From Brachypterus glaber (taxonomy: Eukaryota > Arthropoda > Insecta > Coleoptera > Kateretidae): 64,000 bases of DNA. Each line of letters begins with the position of its first letter. Positions within the stretch are counted from its first letter, which is position 1. The notes below the pieces were generated by a model. The model ran no database searches, was not told the DNA's origin, and saw nothing but the letters and a program-made list of their open reading frames with translations. A program made the position numbers and the translations under genes. This document shows, piece by piece, positions 11,961 to 23,100 of the stretch. The stretch spans positions 78,228,895 through 78,292,894 of the forward strand of contig OY294044.1 of the NCBI GenBank assembly GCA_958510825.1. Direction: 5' to 3'.

Positions 11961-12070
11961 CTTAAATTTTTGCTTTTTTCAAAATTATCCCTGACTTTTC
12001 CCTAACTTTTCCCGGTCGGTCAAATTCCCTGACTTTTCCCGGTTTTCCAGAGACTGGTCACCCTGTATTA
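11961..12070. mobile_element. Transposon end with CAGGGTGACCAGTCTCTGG
   Basis: Read on the minus strand, 12066 downward begins CAGGGTGACCAGTCTCTGG, followed by AAAACCGGGAAAAGTCAGGG, a typical DNA-transposon terminus. Fragments with the same CCCGGTTTTCCAGG text occur at 10095-10112 and 11355-11370. The partner end is not clear, so this may be the terminus of the element that gave rise to the array. Confidence 0.4.
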
Positions 12071-12615
12071 TTATATTCTTCATGGCTCTAGCTGCAAGAA
12101 TATGTATTATACGATAGTTTTTCAATTACAAAAGTTGCCAAAAATAACTCTTGATCAAAAAAAAATTGTATACAAATATTTTTTATCCAATTCTGAACAA
12201 CTTTCAGTCCATATGTCACAGTTTTTGTGAACACTATACCTTACCCAACAAAACTTGCGTCAGCGGGAAAAGGGCGGGCAGGTTCGGCAAAGTGACGATA
12301 GCAATACATTGCCACTGGCCACTAGTGGCTTAACTCCTTTTTCTTGTTAGTTAACCATCGCAACGTGAACTTGTTGTGGCCCATTAATGACCTTTCAGAT
12401 GTAAGCCACCACTAATATTCGTGATGAGTAACATTCAAGAGCCCTATTGGGGCCAACACAAGTTTACATGCAGATTTAAATATAAATGTTAAGGCTATAG
12501 GTGGCGCTACGTACTGTTTTCTACCACTAAAAAATTTTAAATCCAATATATTAATTGATGACTTTATAAAGTCTTTTTCTGGAATTACGTAAACTGAACA
12601 GTACTGTTCTGTCAC
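12071..12615. other. Unassigned spacer
   Basis: No gene is recognised. The block TATAGGTGGCGCTACGT near 12495 matches, inverted, the ACGTGGCGCCACCTATAG block at 50219 and 61200, so at least this part is a piece of the dispersed repeat described at 49926-50360. Confidence 0.35.
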
Positions 12616-13000
12616 TATAATAATAATAATAATAATACTTTATTTCCATAAGACGAAAGTTTAGGATAATGTCATATTTACAAAGAATAAATGTCACAAA
12701 AATATAAATAATTAAAAAAAGAAAAAAACACATTACATGTAATACATGCACATTTAAAATAAAAAATACATATTTAAAAAAACATTAAAACTTTTTATCT
12801 AAAAATTCTTTAATAGAATAGAAACAATTTTGTTTAAAAAATGTTTTTGCTGCAGATTTAAATTGTCTGAAGCTGCCAATGTTTTTTAAGTCTTGGGGTA
12901 AATTGTTGAATAGCCTTATGGACGTCATAGTGGATTTTCTATGCCTGTGGAAAATTCCTTTCACTAGACAAGAACAGATATGTGGAGGGAGTAAAGGCAA
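12616..13000 (-). mobile_element. 3' end of a non-LTR retrotransposon (LINE), 5'-truncated
   Basis: On the minus strand an open frame (12785-13000) ends with RLFNNLPQDLKNIGSFRQFK and FYSIKEFLDKKF. This is the typical C-terminal tail of Jockey/CR1-like LINE reverse transcriptases (a small helical region after RT). Its stop is followed by about 165 bp of 3' UTR and a (TAA)n microsatellite tail on the plus strand at 12618-12636, as expected for LINE 3' ends. RT motifs are absent, so this is a dead, 5'-truncated copy. Family assignment is from the tail motif only. Confidence 0.6.
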
Positions 13001-13488
13001 GAAATTTATTATCTATGCAATCTTGTCATAGGATCTCATATTATACTACTTTCCTCTCTAAAATTTACCCACTCCGCATCCATGGAGGTTGGAGCCTTGT
13101 GGGTTAATTCTCTCATGGGAAAAATCCTAGTTTCCTCTTTCATACCATAAGTAACTGTTAATTGAATAGATATATAAAATTTTATAATGTTGAGCACCAT
13201 CGTGTTCAACAAGCTTCAGCTTATCCATATATCAGTTCTATTTATTTAACAACATATGTAACCGATATCGGTTACTGCCGGCCACGTGTACAGGGGTTTT
13301 GACAAAAATTATGTAAGGCCCACTACTGCGACCCAATGCTGGCCATTCGCTGGGACCAGGCATTTACTGTCGGCCACCTGTGCCGGGGCTTTAACAGAAA
13401 TAATGTAAAAGGCCGCTACTGCGGGCCAATGCCAGCCATTCACTGGATCGACTGTCGACCGTTGTGAACCTATACGCGTAGGCCCCTA
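13001..13488. other. Degenerate repeat rich in GGCCA
   Basis: The segment 13260-13490 contains repeated GC-rich motifs (CTGCCGGCCAC, GACCCAATGCTGGCCATTC, GGGCCAATGCCAGCCATTC) that form a rough internal tandem of about 110 bp. Similar TTGGCC/GGCCAA-rich blocks occur at 4080-4340 and 63100-63430, so it is likely one dispersed MITE family. Confidence 0.4.
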
Positions 13489-13860
13489 GCTGGACATTTG
13501 GTTTTGGGCCATTATCAATCAAGTGTGGCAAAACTTTAAAAGGCCTTTGATTGGCCTTAATAAAAATTTTGCTGGGTAAGAACGGAATGACCGATCAATA
13601 TGAAATTCGTAAGAAAAATCAAGGTCTATAAGAGGAAAAAATCCCTTATAAAGTAAAGAGTCGGGGGGTCGGCTGGACATTTGGTTTTGGGCCATTACAA
13701 TCAAGTGTGGCAAAACTTTAAAAGGCCTTTGATTGGCCTTAATAAAAATTTTGCTGGGTAAGAACGGAATGACCGATCAATATGAAATTCGTAAGAAAAA
13801 TCAAGGTCTATAAGATGAAGATACCTATTGTTTTTGGAAAAAATCCCTTATAAAGTAAAG
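13489..13860. repeat. 183-bp direct tandem duplication
   Basis: The block starting GCTGGACATTTGGTTTTGGG occurs at 13489 and again at 13672. The copies are nearly identical up to CCCTTATAAAGTAAAGAGTC. The second copy has about 24 extra bases (13816-13839), including ACCTATTGTTTTTGG, which the first copy has lost. The duplication looks recent. Confidence 0.8.
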
Positions 13861-14345
13861 AGTCGGGGGGTACAACTTTTTAAAAAATTATACAAAATAG
13901 ACTCTTCGACCTATAAACATGATGGGTATAGATGTCCTTTAAAACAAGAGCAGTTGAAGCACCCGTCGACAGTTCAAGGTCATATTTGGTTAACTTTTAA
14001 ACGCCTCGACCTAGAAACATCAAATTTGGTATGGGTACTCTTTGAAACGAGACCAGTCGACGCACTTAGGGGTATTTGGGCAATCTGGGCGGTCAAAATT
14101 ATTTTACAACTTAAGTCGATTTAGAAGGTGTCCGTAAAGGATAAAAAAGTAAAAAACCATTTTTATCTATACCGGCTTTCACATAAAAAAGGCCCAACCC
14201 TTAATAATTTTTAAACCAAATGTACCTTGATTTAAAGGTAGGTTTTTAATTCTCAATTTAACGGTGTCTTGTTTTTGAAAACTGATCCAGCCATTCGCAA
14301 GATTTTTAATCTTAAATTTTTTAAAAGTGCTCTATTACACTGCTC
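13861..14345. other. Spacer without supported genes
   Basis: An open frame runs through 13828-14124, but its text is built of repeated clauses (CGACCTATAAACATGATGGG, CGACCTAGAAACATCAAATT) that look like a degenerate internal repeat rather than a protein. Confidence 0.35.
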
Positions 14346-14660
14346 TATTTGCCGGGGAGCTTTTAGTTGCATCTGGGTAGGTTTGATGCGCTCATTTCGG
14401 AACCTTTTTCCGTTTTTCTCGATCAGCTCGTTTTTTTTTTAGATATAGCGCACAGTGGTTTTTTTGCCTATAGTTGTAGTAAAACAAATAATTTGGGTCT
14501 TTTTTTTGCCGTGGATTAATTCTCTATTAGTGGGACTCTAAGCCAAAAAAGCGGATTTAAAATATCTTTATTCGTTTGTTTTTGATAGGTTCTAAATTCA
14601 AAAAAATAGTTTTTTCGCATTTTTTCGATATATTTTAATAAAAATGTTATATAAATAGTA
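14346..14660. repeat. Left arm of a large inverted repeat
   Basis: This arm, with blocks TTTGATGCGCTCATTTCGGAA, TCTCGATCAGCTCG and AAGCGGATTTAAAATATC, is matched in inverted orientation at about 19270-19650. The solo LTR lies between the arms. The pair may mark the ends of a 5.3-kb transposon or two independent copies of one repeat in opposite orientation. Confidence 0.55.
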
Positions 14661-14771
14661 AAGATACGAGTCTAATTTTTATACGCAATACTAACACAAA
14701 TATGCGGTTTATAAAATCCAGTGACGGATATTTTACCGGGGGTTATCGAAAAGGAAAACAAAAATTTTAAC

Positions 14772-14775
14772 ATAT
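14772..14775. repeat. Target-site duplication of the solo LTR (left, ATAT)
   Basis: ATAT directly precedes the LTR start TGTAACG and is repeated at 16889-16892 directly after the LTR end. A 4-bp duplication is within the range for Ty3/gypsy integrases. Confidence 0.65.
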
Positions 14776-16888
14776 TGTAACGACATAAATCGTCACTTTG
14801 TAATATAGCAAGGGTTAATTAAACTATTCGTTTACTTACGTTATAATTTATGTTTATTTTGTATATAAATAGTTACGTACGTACAGAACTATTTTGTATC
14901 TGGGACTATTTTGTAGCAGGAACTGAATTCTAACCATATAAGTCTCTATTCCATAGTTCTACCTGAAAATAACATAAAGAAAACATAATTAGAATATGAT
15001 TTTTAATAATAAAGAATCATATGACTTATTTCTCTATAGTGCATTTGTCTATGGACTTACCTGGTTTTTATATGTTTCAGAGTCTATTGAGGGTTGGATT
15101 TCACTGGCTTTCATCTGTAGCTTGTTTCTCCTGGAAAATTTCATATGTTTATTTCTTCGGGATAATCCAGAATTTGTTGAAAATAGTTTGCTGGAACTGC
15201 TCACTTAGATTCAGTATTTTGTTTATACTTAGTTCACAGGACACTTAGTATTCTGTTCGTATTTTTATTAGTTTTGCTGATAAACAATAAGTATTGTTTA
15301 TATTTGTTTCTTAGAGTAATATTTTAAGGTTAGATATCACTAATACAGATTTATTAGGAAACATTCTTTTAATTAGTTATTATTTTTGGTGTCGTTTCAG
15401 TTACCTTTATTAGGAATCCTATACGGTAAAACTGTAGTTGATAATGACTTGCATAGATGTCGCTAATAGTTCAGAAATAGGATTTTATTTACCTGAAGGG
15501 TTCATACCGGTTGATAAGGTCGATTTTCGCTCTTTCTTGATGAACTCTATACAATGGTGGTCTCATTTTGACGAGTGTTTATTTTCTGTAATCATCGAAG
15601 TAATCCTTCATGTATTTTTATTTAAAGTTAGTGAAAATGAATATTTAAACAATGCGGAAGATATTGTAACTGTTATTTTATACAATTACGCATTTATAAC
15701 GTTTCGATGGACATCGAAGACTTAGAATGAGACGTAAGTTAAGTTTTTCTGTTTCTTAGAATATTTCTGAGATATAATTATTGTTTTAGCACCATTAATT
15801 AAGCACCATAAAGCACCATTATTACTACATTAATTAATTACCATTAATTACTCACCATTTCTATACCATTAATATGGAATTACATTAATTTAAGTTGAAG
15901 TTTATTTTGGTATATTTGATATACAAGTTCTCCGCATGGAGTGATGTTCTGTTGGAACATGGTTCTGTATTTTTCGGCATAGATAAATTCTATATGACCG
16001 TCTAGCAGACAATTTTATATTGGACATAATTTTCAAAAGCATATTTAATCCCGGACAACATTTTCAATCGTACATTTTATCCTGGAAGATGATTTTTCCA
16101 AAGTAGATGGGACAGCCTATATTTTTTTTCTTTCATTTGAGAAATGAATTCATCAGCATAGGGGAGACTTGCACAGATGGAGACGATGGAATTCATACCT
16201 CATGGATTTTGCAGAAACCAGCTAAGTACTCATTCTGAAAACTTTTGAAAGCAATATTTCATATTTTTAAATTCTTTTATTTCAATATTCTTATAACTGT
16301 AAACTTTATCAGATCTGATATAGTATTGATTAATACTATATGCCCTTCTGGCTTTTGTTCATTTTTAGGTACTTATTTTTTTTAAAACATTTAATCTCAT
16401 TTATTAATTATTAAATATCATACTTTTGATTAAATGATTTCTAATTTAAGCATGACTTTTATACACTGCAAGAAATGATTGTTGTTTACATACATTTCTT
16501 GGTGCTTGCTGAACTTCATGTTTTCTTTATACATTTAAGTCGAATGATTTCTGAATTTAGTAATTTTTATTAAGATTTCTTTAATTATATCTTAATATAA
16601 TTACACATATTTTTTATATATATTAATACATTACTTGATGTGCTTTCATTAAGTTTATTTATAATAAATTTCTCAAATGAATTATCTTATTTTATTTAGG
16701 GGTTATATTTTCTCAAACTGAAAAGCTTAAGTATTTACACTAGGTTGTTACTTACCTAAAGGAGTAAAAGCTAAAGTAACTGGCGCCCCTAACAACATTA
16801 ATCAATTCTTTCTATTTTTCCCTTGCCCATACCCATTGCTCCGCTGTCAAAACTAGCCGTTGGCAGTGAACGTATTAATTACGGTACA
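14776..16888 (+). mobile_element. Solo LTR (about 2.1 kb) of the gypsy-type element
   Basis: It begins TGTAACGACATAAATCGTC and ends ATTAATTACGGTACA, the same TG...CA ends and nearly the same length as the LTRs of the element at 35966-42566, but in plus orientation. ATAT flanks both ends. Many point differences separate it from the other two LTRs, so it is older. It presumably arose by recombination between two LTRs that removed the internal region. The open frames inside (14996-15248, 15438-15725) recur or decay in the other LTR copies and do not look like genes. Confidence 0.85.
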
Positions 16889-16892
16889 ATAT

Positions 16893-17099
16893 GTAGCACC
16901 ATAGTGACAGAAACTGATACTGCAACTTCGAGTGAGTGGCTATAACGTAATAACCACTAAATCTACGTCTATACAGTAAAAATAGCTTTACTTTATATTT
17001 GCGTAGTTGCAAAAAGTCCAAAATTTTACAAATTCTTGGTGCCACTGAAGGTTAAAATTACTAACCGGGATCACCTCAAAGTTGTCTAAACTTGATATT
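16893..17099. other. Spacer between the solo LTR and a LINE fragment
   Basis: No coding signal. It contains GTGGC/GCCAC motifs shared with 17380-18900. Confidence 0.3.
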
Positions 17100-17113
17100 G
17101 AAAATAGTTGTTA
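17100..17113. repeat. LINE target-site duplication, left copy
   Basis: The 14-bp GAAAATAGTTGTTA is repeated exactly at 17369-17382 on the other side of the LINE fragment. Confidence 0.8.
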
Positions 17114-17368
17114 GTAGTAGTAAATTTTTGGGTTGGCCAAAGCCGGACAACTAGGCCATTTCTGGCCCTTTTTGTCACCCCAGGCAATCCCAGCCATTTA
17201 CTAATTTGAGTCCTCCTTGAACCTGCCCGTCCTTTCAATAAAGGTCAGGATATTGGCCCAGGGGAGATCTCTTAGTTCCTCTTGGTTGAGTCTTTGAGTT
17301 TCAAAGACTTGCAACCTGATCCGTCGTATCTGACGCACTCGGCTAAGTAATGAGAGGATGTTTCATCC
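17114..17368 (-). mobile_element. 255-bp 5'-truncated LINE insertion with 14-bp TSD
   Basis: Read on the minus strand, this codes for the last part of a LINE ORF2: first DETSSHYLAECVRYDG (the C-terminal H...C region after RNase H), then, in a different frame, EELRDLPWANILTFIER followed by TGRF and a stop at 17201-17203. At least one frameshift separates the two. The 3' end is a short (TAC)n-like tail at 17114-17122. Exact 14-bp duplications flank the insertion. This is a complete record of one target-primed insertion event that is now inactive. Confidence 0.75.
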
Positions 17369-17382
17369 GAAAATAGTTGTTA

Positions 17383-17692
17383 CGGCCACCAAACGATATC
17401 ACTTAAATATTACTAAGAAGTGGCAGTGATTTTAAAGTGGGTGTAATACTTTCGACCACGTTTTGGGAACCTTTAAAATACCTTTAAATAGGCGGCACTT
17501 GATAATATATATGTGATTTTCACATAACGGATAGAACCAAATTTACTTCAAAGTTGCAATAACCTTTAAAATTCACTATAGAGTAAGCGTTGCCTATTGG
17601 TGACCTCCGTTTTACATTATATCCAAACGAAAGAAGCCTTTAAGGTGTAGTCGGTCTGTACGCGAATAATTTTATATTTAGCCTCATCCAGA
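17383..17692. other. Repeat-like spacer
   Basis: It contains GTGGCAGTGATTTTAAAGTG and TTCGACCACGTTTTGG blocks, which recur in altered form at 18040-18130 and 18720-18910. The whole 16.9-18.9 kb block may be one old transposon. No boundaries are certain. Confidence 0.35.
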
Positions 17693-18016
17693 GTGCGTTT
17701 GTTTGTAAGATGGATAACAAGAAGCCTCGTCAAAAAAAGACTTTCCGACATTCGAAAACTTAAACAACAAATAGAAGATGCCAAAGCTATTAGGCATAAT
17801 TACTTTTTAGTGAGCAAGCAGCCATTATCATTAAAACAGAAAAAATATAAATATTCTCAGGAATTGCCTTTACCGTTAGAACAAGTAGACAGTGAACCTT
17901 GTATGTTGATCAACAACACGGAAGATGATTCTACGTCTTGTAACCAAATTGCAGATGAAACAAATTTTTATCATGATGACAACATTTATAACGACGGGTT
18001 GTTAAAGATTTTGTGA
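17693..18016 (+). pseudogene. Degenerate open frame, possible transposon protein fragment
   Basis: An uninterrupted frame of about 100 codons ends in a stop at 18014-18016. It reads a basic segment with LKQQIEDAKAIRHNYFLV, then an acidic tail. It has no ATG near its start; the only well-placed ATG (17710) is in another frame and reads MDNKKPRQKKTFRHSKT before a stop, which suggests a frameshift in an older, longer gene. I do not recognise the family. Its position among GTGGC-type repeats suggests a transposon origin, but a host gene fragment cannot be excluded. Confidence 0.3.
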
Positions 18017-19269
18017 AGGCTTTGAATGAAGAATTTTGAGGTTATGTCCAATGTAACTTTAAAGTGACAAAGAACGGTGGCTGCCATGTGGCTGCGCCAT
18101 GACTGCCACTTTTAAGTGGTGAAAAACTCTTTGGGCTAGTTCCGCTTGCCACTTGATTGATGAACATAGCTATAGAGTAGCATATTTTTGGTTTCTGCCA
18201 CTTCAAATACGCAGACATATTAGCAGCCATTTTTAATACCGACGCCATTATAAGAAAAATAAATACACGTGCTATTGAAAAAAAAAATTCGTCGTTACCG
18301 CTTTCAATATAATACATCTATACATAATTATTGATTTTAAGTAATCAACATTGATAAAAAACACGGTTTGTGGCATCTAAGTAAATAATTTCCGAACCGA
18401 AAAATTTATAAATTTTTATCTTTTTGCTATAATATGACGTATTCCAGTGGCGCGTGTCCATATTTCGAGGTACAACACCTATATTTGGCATTAAACTTCC
18501 AATCGTTCTAAATTTTCAGCTTTCGGAATTATCTTAAACCATTATTCTTATGTTTGAATGTAATAATATAATAATTATCAGGTACTTAGATTACCAATAA
18601 TGTCAAGTTAAAAAAGCAAGGAAAATGAAAGGAATAATGTACAGAATAGAGACCGAGCTACATCTACCTATCAAAGACAGGCGCAGTAAACAAAGTTTCG
18701 TATTTAGTGTCAACCACCACACACCCACGTTTTTGCCAAGTAACCACAACGTGGCTTAAATGTAATTATATAAAATTTAAAAACGTCGCTGGAACGTAGC
18801 CGCCACCAAGAAAGTGTTCCCCATTTTGGTCACCTCCACGTGATAGAACCGTTTCTATAACGTGGCAGAAATTTTGGCAATACACTTTAAAGTTTTCAGT
18901 CTCGTGGCCGTTACGTTCTTTCCACGAAAAATGCTACTTGCGATATTTTATTTTTTTTTGAGAGCAACACAACAAATTAAATTTATTATGAAGAAAACAA
19001 AACGAAAAATTAAAAAAAAAAACTTTTCCTCCTGGCTTTAAAACATTAAAATAACATTAAATAAACATTGAATAATTCAAAATATTGTTGTTCTGGTTTC
19101 AATAACTCACCGTAAAATCTCCGTTACTGGATTCAATCTATTTTTTTTTTAATTTTTACAAATCTCATGTGTGTTAGTGTTGCCTATAAATTTTTTTTTA
19201 ATTTTTACAAATCTCATGTGTGTTAGTGTTGCCTATAAAAATCAGAGCCATGTCCTTAGTATTTATAAA
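18017..19269. other. Repeat-rich spacer
   Basis: GTGGC/GCCAC-rich blocks (18040-18130, 18720-18920) look like arms of an old element. At 19141-19239 a 49-bp unit with AATTTTTACAAATCTCATG is present twice in tandem. No gene is recognised. Confidence 0.4.
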
Positions 19270-19655
19270 AAAAATTCATGAATATATAGCGAAAAAATAC
19301 GAAAAAATGTAATTGTTTGATTAAAGAATGCGTTTTGTGTATTTCGGTATAACATTTTTATTAATAGCCAATGGCAATCTTTAATTACTACAAACGGTAT
19401 ACATTGTCAACCCCAACATTTTATTTTATTTATTTAGTAATTGTTTGGATTTAGAAGCCTATAAAAAACAAACGAATAAAGATATTTGAAATCCGCTTTT
19501 TTTTTGGATTTAATTATTTTTTTACTACAACTATAAGCAAAAAAGCCGTTATATTTCAAAAAAAAAACGAGCTGATCGAGAAAAACAAAAAAGGTTCCGA
19601 AATGAGCGCATCAAATATGCAATGCGATGCAACTAAAATGGTGTCGGCAAATTTT
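19270..19655. repeat. Right arm of the large inverted repeat
   Basis: This arm contains AAACGAATAAAGATATTTG, CGAGCTGATCGAGAAAAAC and TTCCGAAATGAGCGCATCAA, inverted relative to the left arm at 14346-14660. Confidence 0.55.
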
Positions 19656-19929
19656 TGAGTGTTTTGGCACAAATATTTTAATTACGTTCCATTTTACAGG
19701 ACCGAACTCAAAAGTATGCAAATTTTTTCAAGTCAGGTGCATGTTTCAAGTCACAGGCATTTACGGTACCAAAAAAAAAAAAAAAGAATACAAAATAACT
19801 GTTAAAATCTTTATTAAAACCAATATAACTTACACTTTTCTAACAAGATAAAGATTTTAGATTTTTTGTCTCCTACTTTTAAGAAGAAAATTTAAATTTG
19901 TAATATAATAATTTGTTTTCTTTTGGACT
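19656..19929 (-). other. 3' flank and likely 3' UTR of PUS10
   Basis: An AATAAA on the minus strand overlaps the stop codon region (19929-19934 read as AAATAAAG), and another lies at about 19812-19817, roughly 115 bp past the stop. Either could direct polyadenylation. A run of 15 A occurs on the plus strand near 19770. Confidence 0.35.
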
Positions 19930-20111
19930 TTATTTCTTACATTCGGGCCATTCTAAATCAATATTTAATACGTCCAAAGTCAAAATATCACATGGATGCC
20001 CGGTTATTGTCCCGACGTTTGGAGATGTCCGCTCAAAATCTCCATGCACAAATTCTTTGACATAAGTTCCCGCTTGTGTAATACATTCTAGCTCAAATAT
20101 GTTTGTATGAC
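19930..20111 (-). CDS. PUS10: PUS10 exon 5 (C-terminus and stop)
   Basis: The acceptor TTTTTTTAAG is followed by 182 bp that finish a split Gly codon and read 59 residues to a TAA at 19930-19932. It has QAGTYVKEFVHGDFERTSPN, the strongly conserved PUS10 C-terminal block that contacts RNA in the catalytic fold. Confidence 0.93.
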
Positions 20112-23100
20112 CTTAAAAAAATAATTAATTAAAAAATAGTATATTATGATCCGAGGACGAGAAATAATGTTTCTCGGTCGCATGCGGAGATAGCCGGCGC
20201 AATTACTATAGACTATTGTTCCTCTCACTTGCACGCATCCTGCGTTACGAAGGTTTAACGCATAAAGTTGAGAGCGCGCTCGGCTATAGTGAAAATTATT
20301 ACTATAAAACTGAGATATATTTCTCGTCTGTGTATCATACGCTATTTTTTATTCGCTTGTAAACATATTTTTAACAAAAAAAAAGTAAAAATAATAAGTA
20401 AAACTAGTTTTAATTTGGTTATCTGACATTTTTCCATAAGGGACCGCAAAAATACTTTGGCGGGCTGCGACCAAACAAAAGACAAACTCTTAACAAAAGT
20501 GTAACTTTTAACAATTCTAACCGAAAAATGTCACTTTGGAATACAAGCGAATAAAAACATCTTTTTTTAAACAATTTACAGTCCAAACCACTCCACGCAT
20601 TTTTTTCTTATTAATTTCCATAATTTTGCCCTGATATAATTTTTTTTATTGTGCTATTCTCTGTCTAAGCGAGAAATTCGTATCTGACAATTTGGGTGTC
20701 TATAGTCGCCGCCAGAGATATAAGAGATTTTTTTTAGCAGCGATTATTTTTTTCTGGCGCGTGTCAAACTGTTCGTTCAATCGGGACGTTGCATAATTTT
20801 AGACTCATTTAAACTAATTATTTTTATCGAGTCTACGTTGACGGGTTCCAGCCAATTAACGTTCGACCCTATCCAATCTTATTTCACGCAAGATTTAGCC
20901 ACACCCACAAGGCATTTGTAGGAATATATATTTACTGGACCGGCTTTATTTGTTTTATTTGTGTTCCGTGCATCGAGCTATATAGGATATATACGTATTT
21001 AATACCATCGTCCCTATCTTACATTAATCTGTTTCAAATGTACTTTCAGATTCTACTATATCTTTGGCGGCGACTATAGTATCATTGTACCTTACTTACT
21101 CTTATGAAACGCACTGTATGTTAGTTATTAAAAAACAATTGTTAAAAAAAAAGGAAATAGTTATTTATGGTACTAGTGGGTAAAGTAAGATATTGCCCAC
21201 AAGAAAATTAACCTGCGAGGCGTCAGCCAAGCAGGTTAATTTTCGAGAGAGCAATATCGGTTTACCCATGAGTGCCATACAAGGTTTTATCCAATAAATA
21301 GCTTAGGAATTCATATTTTTATAAAAAAATTTAATGACATTTACAAGAAAATAATTTGACAAGAGACAGTTGAGTGGGTAAAATAAATAATTATCCACTC
21401 AATAAAGTAAAAGCCACGCGGGGGTTATTATTGAGTTTATCTATTTAAAATAAAGCTGGTAATTGTCTTATTATCTGTATGTATTGGATAAAATATATTA
21501 CTATAATAACTAATCTGCGCCACGTATTATTAAATTTGGTTTTGGTTATAAAATACACAACTAAATAATAGAAAAAATATATACCAAGTATTTTACAGCG
21601 CTATAATAGTAATGCGTAAATTAAGATGCGCGGTAATTTTTTCTTTCGCGTATTATGTATAGCGCAGACTAGCACACTAGTAAAGTCTGGTGCGGTAAAT
21701 GTTTACGGCACGGCCTTGTTTGGTACAGAAATCGCCACAAAAGCGCATCATGTAATATCAATTTTGTAAAGTGATTGACTTACCTGGTACCGTTCTAGCT
21801 TTCATACTGTAAATAAATCGTTTCCTAATACTTTGAGTCCGCCTATGTAATACTCTAATTGGTGTTTTTTGATTTAATTCAACTTCACCATAATTGTTTA
21901 ATTTATACACAACTTCATTAACATCTTCTGCATCAGTTTTGCACAGGGCCAAGTAGGTTTTCTGTTTATTCTGTTCGCCATCTTTGATTCTATTAATGTC
22001 GGACCTGTATATCGTTTGTAAATTTGACACCGCCATTAACTTCGTACTGATTACCGCTTTTTCTAAAAGCCTGTAATTTTCGTTTAGAATATAATGCGTC
22101 TTTGGGTTGTCTATTTGGATGTAAAATGGCCGACCAGTGCCTAACATTCTAACATCGGCATCTTCCCGGCCACTGGCTACTAATGTCATTTTGTTTTGTT
22201 TTCTAAAAAAATTATATTAAATTATATAGATCAGAACTCACGTTAAAAAAAATACATATGCATTTATACAACAATTAAAAAAACTGAGCTAAATTTGGGT
22301 AGCGGGTGTATGTATAAAATTTTGAGATATGATAGGATTTTTACTTATTAGTTTGTAACGAAATATAGTTTTTTTTATATGATAACTTTATAATTATTCA
22401 TAATTAATAATAATTGCAAAATTCCACAATGTTTCCCTGGAAGCTTTGGCCCTTCAAACAAAAAAAATCCCGCGGCGCTGAAAATAGCTAATAACGTAGT
22501 TAATGTCACGACCAATCTTCTGTGCCAGTAATTTATAAACTAAAACCAAATCAATGGGAAACTTGTATTTAAAAGATTTTATAAATCAATCAATTCTGAA
22601 GTGTCTGAAAAATGCAAACTCTCAAGATTTCTAAAAATATGATCTGTTTTAGGAGGTTTTTGTCTGGCTATTTTAATATTTATAAAATAACTTGATTTTG
22701 GAGTTCTGAGGTGTTTGGAAAATGCGAAACCTTCAGATTAAAAAAAAAATCGACTGCGGCCTAAATATAGCGTGCGTGCTACTTGATCACTTAGGTTTTT
22801 GCAAAAAAAAAAATATAAAAAACGTTTTAAAAAATATCGCATGACCTACTTGGGTCTGTTATTTTCTGGGCCTTCAAGGAAACTATCTACAGGCCTGCTT
22901 CCAAGTGCCAGCTATGAAGAATTAGCAGTAGTACTACTGTAATTACTTTGTAGATGGCACTTTAAGTTATATCCTTAAATGGAAACACGAGGCTTAACAT
23001 ATAGGAAACTGTTTCTTATACTTACCCCAGAATATTTTCAAGGGCTTCAAACACTATATCTTGTACACAATTTTCCTTCACTTTTTTCTTATTTATAATC

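Larger units (their letters stand above)
20112..21783 (-). other. PUS10 intron 4 with several fold-back elements
   Basis: This 1.7-kb intron contains a MITE at about 20142-20342 (GACGAGAAATA and TATTTCTCGTC ends), an inverted pair around 20690-20715 and 21060-21085 (ACTATAGTCGCCGCC type), and a hairpin at 21176-21272. No exon is seen. Confidence 0.5.

Noticed and set aside
13828..14124. Plus-strand frame of 98 codons
   Set aside because: It is composed of repeated non-coding clauses (CGACCTA...AACAT) and starts inside a tandem duplication. No domain.
14996..15248. Open frames of 70-75 codons in the solo LTR, with relatives at 37594-37846 and 42134-42346
   Set aside because: They recur because the LTR recurs. 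Two frames overlap each other, there is no domain, and the frame in 15438-15725 is lost in the other LTR copies. Best explained as LTR sequence.
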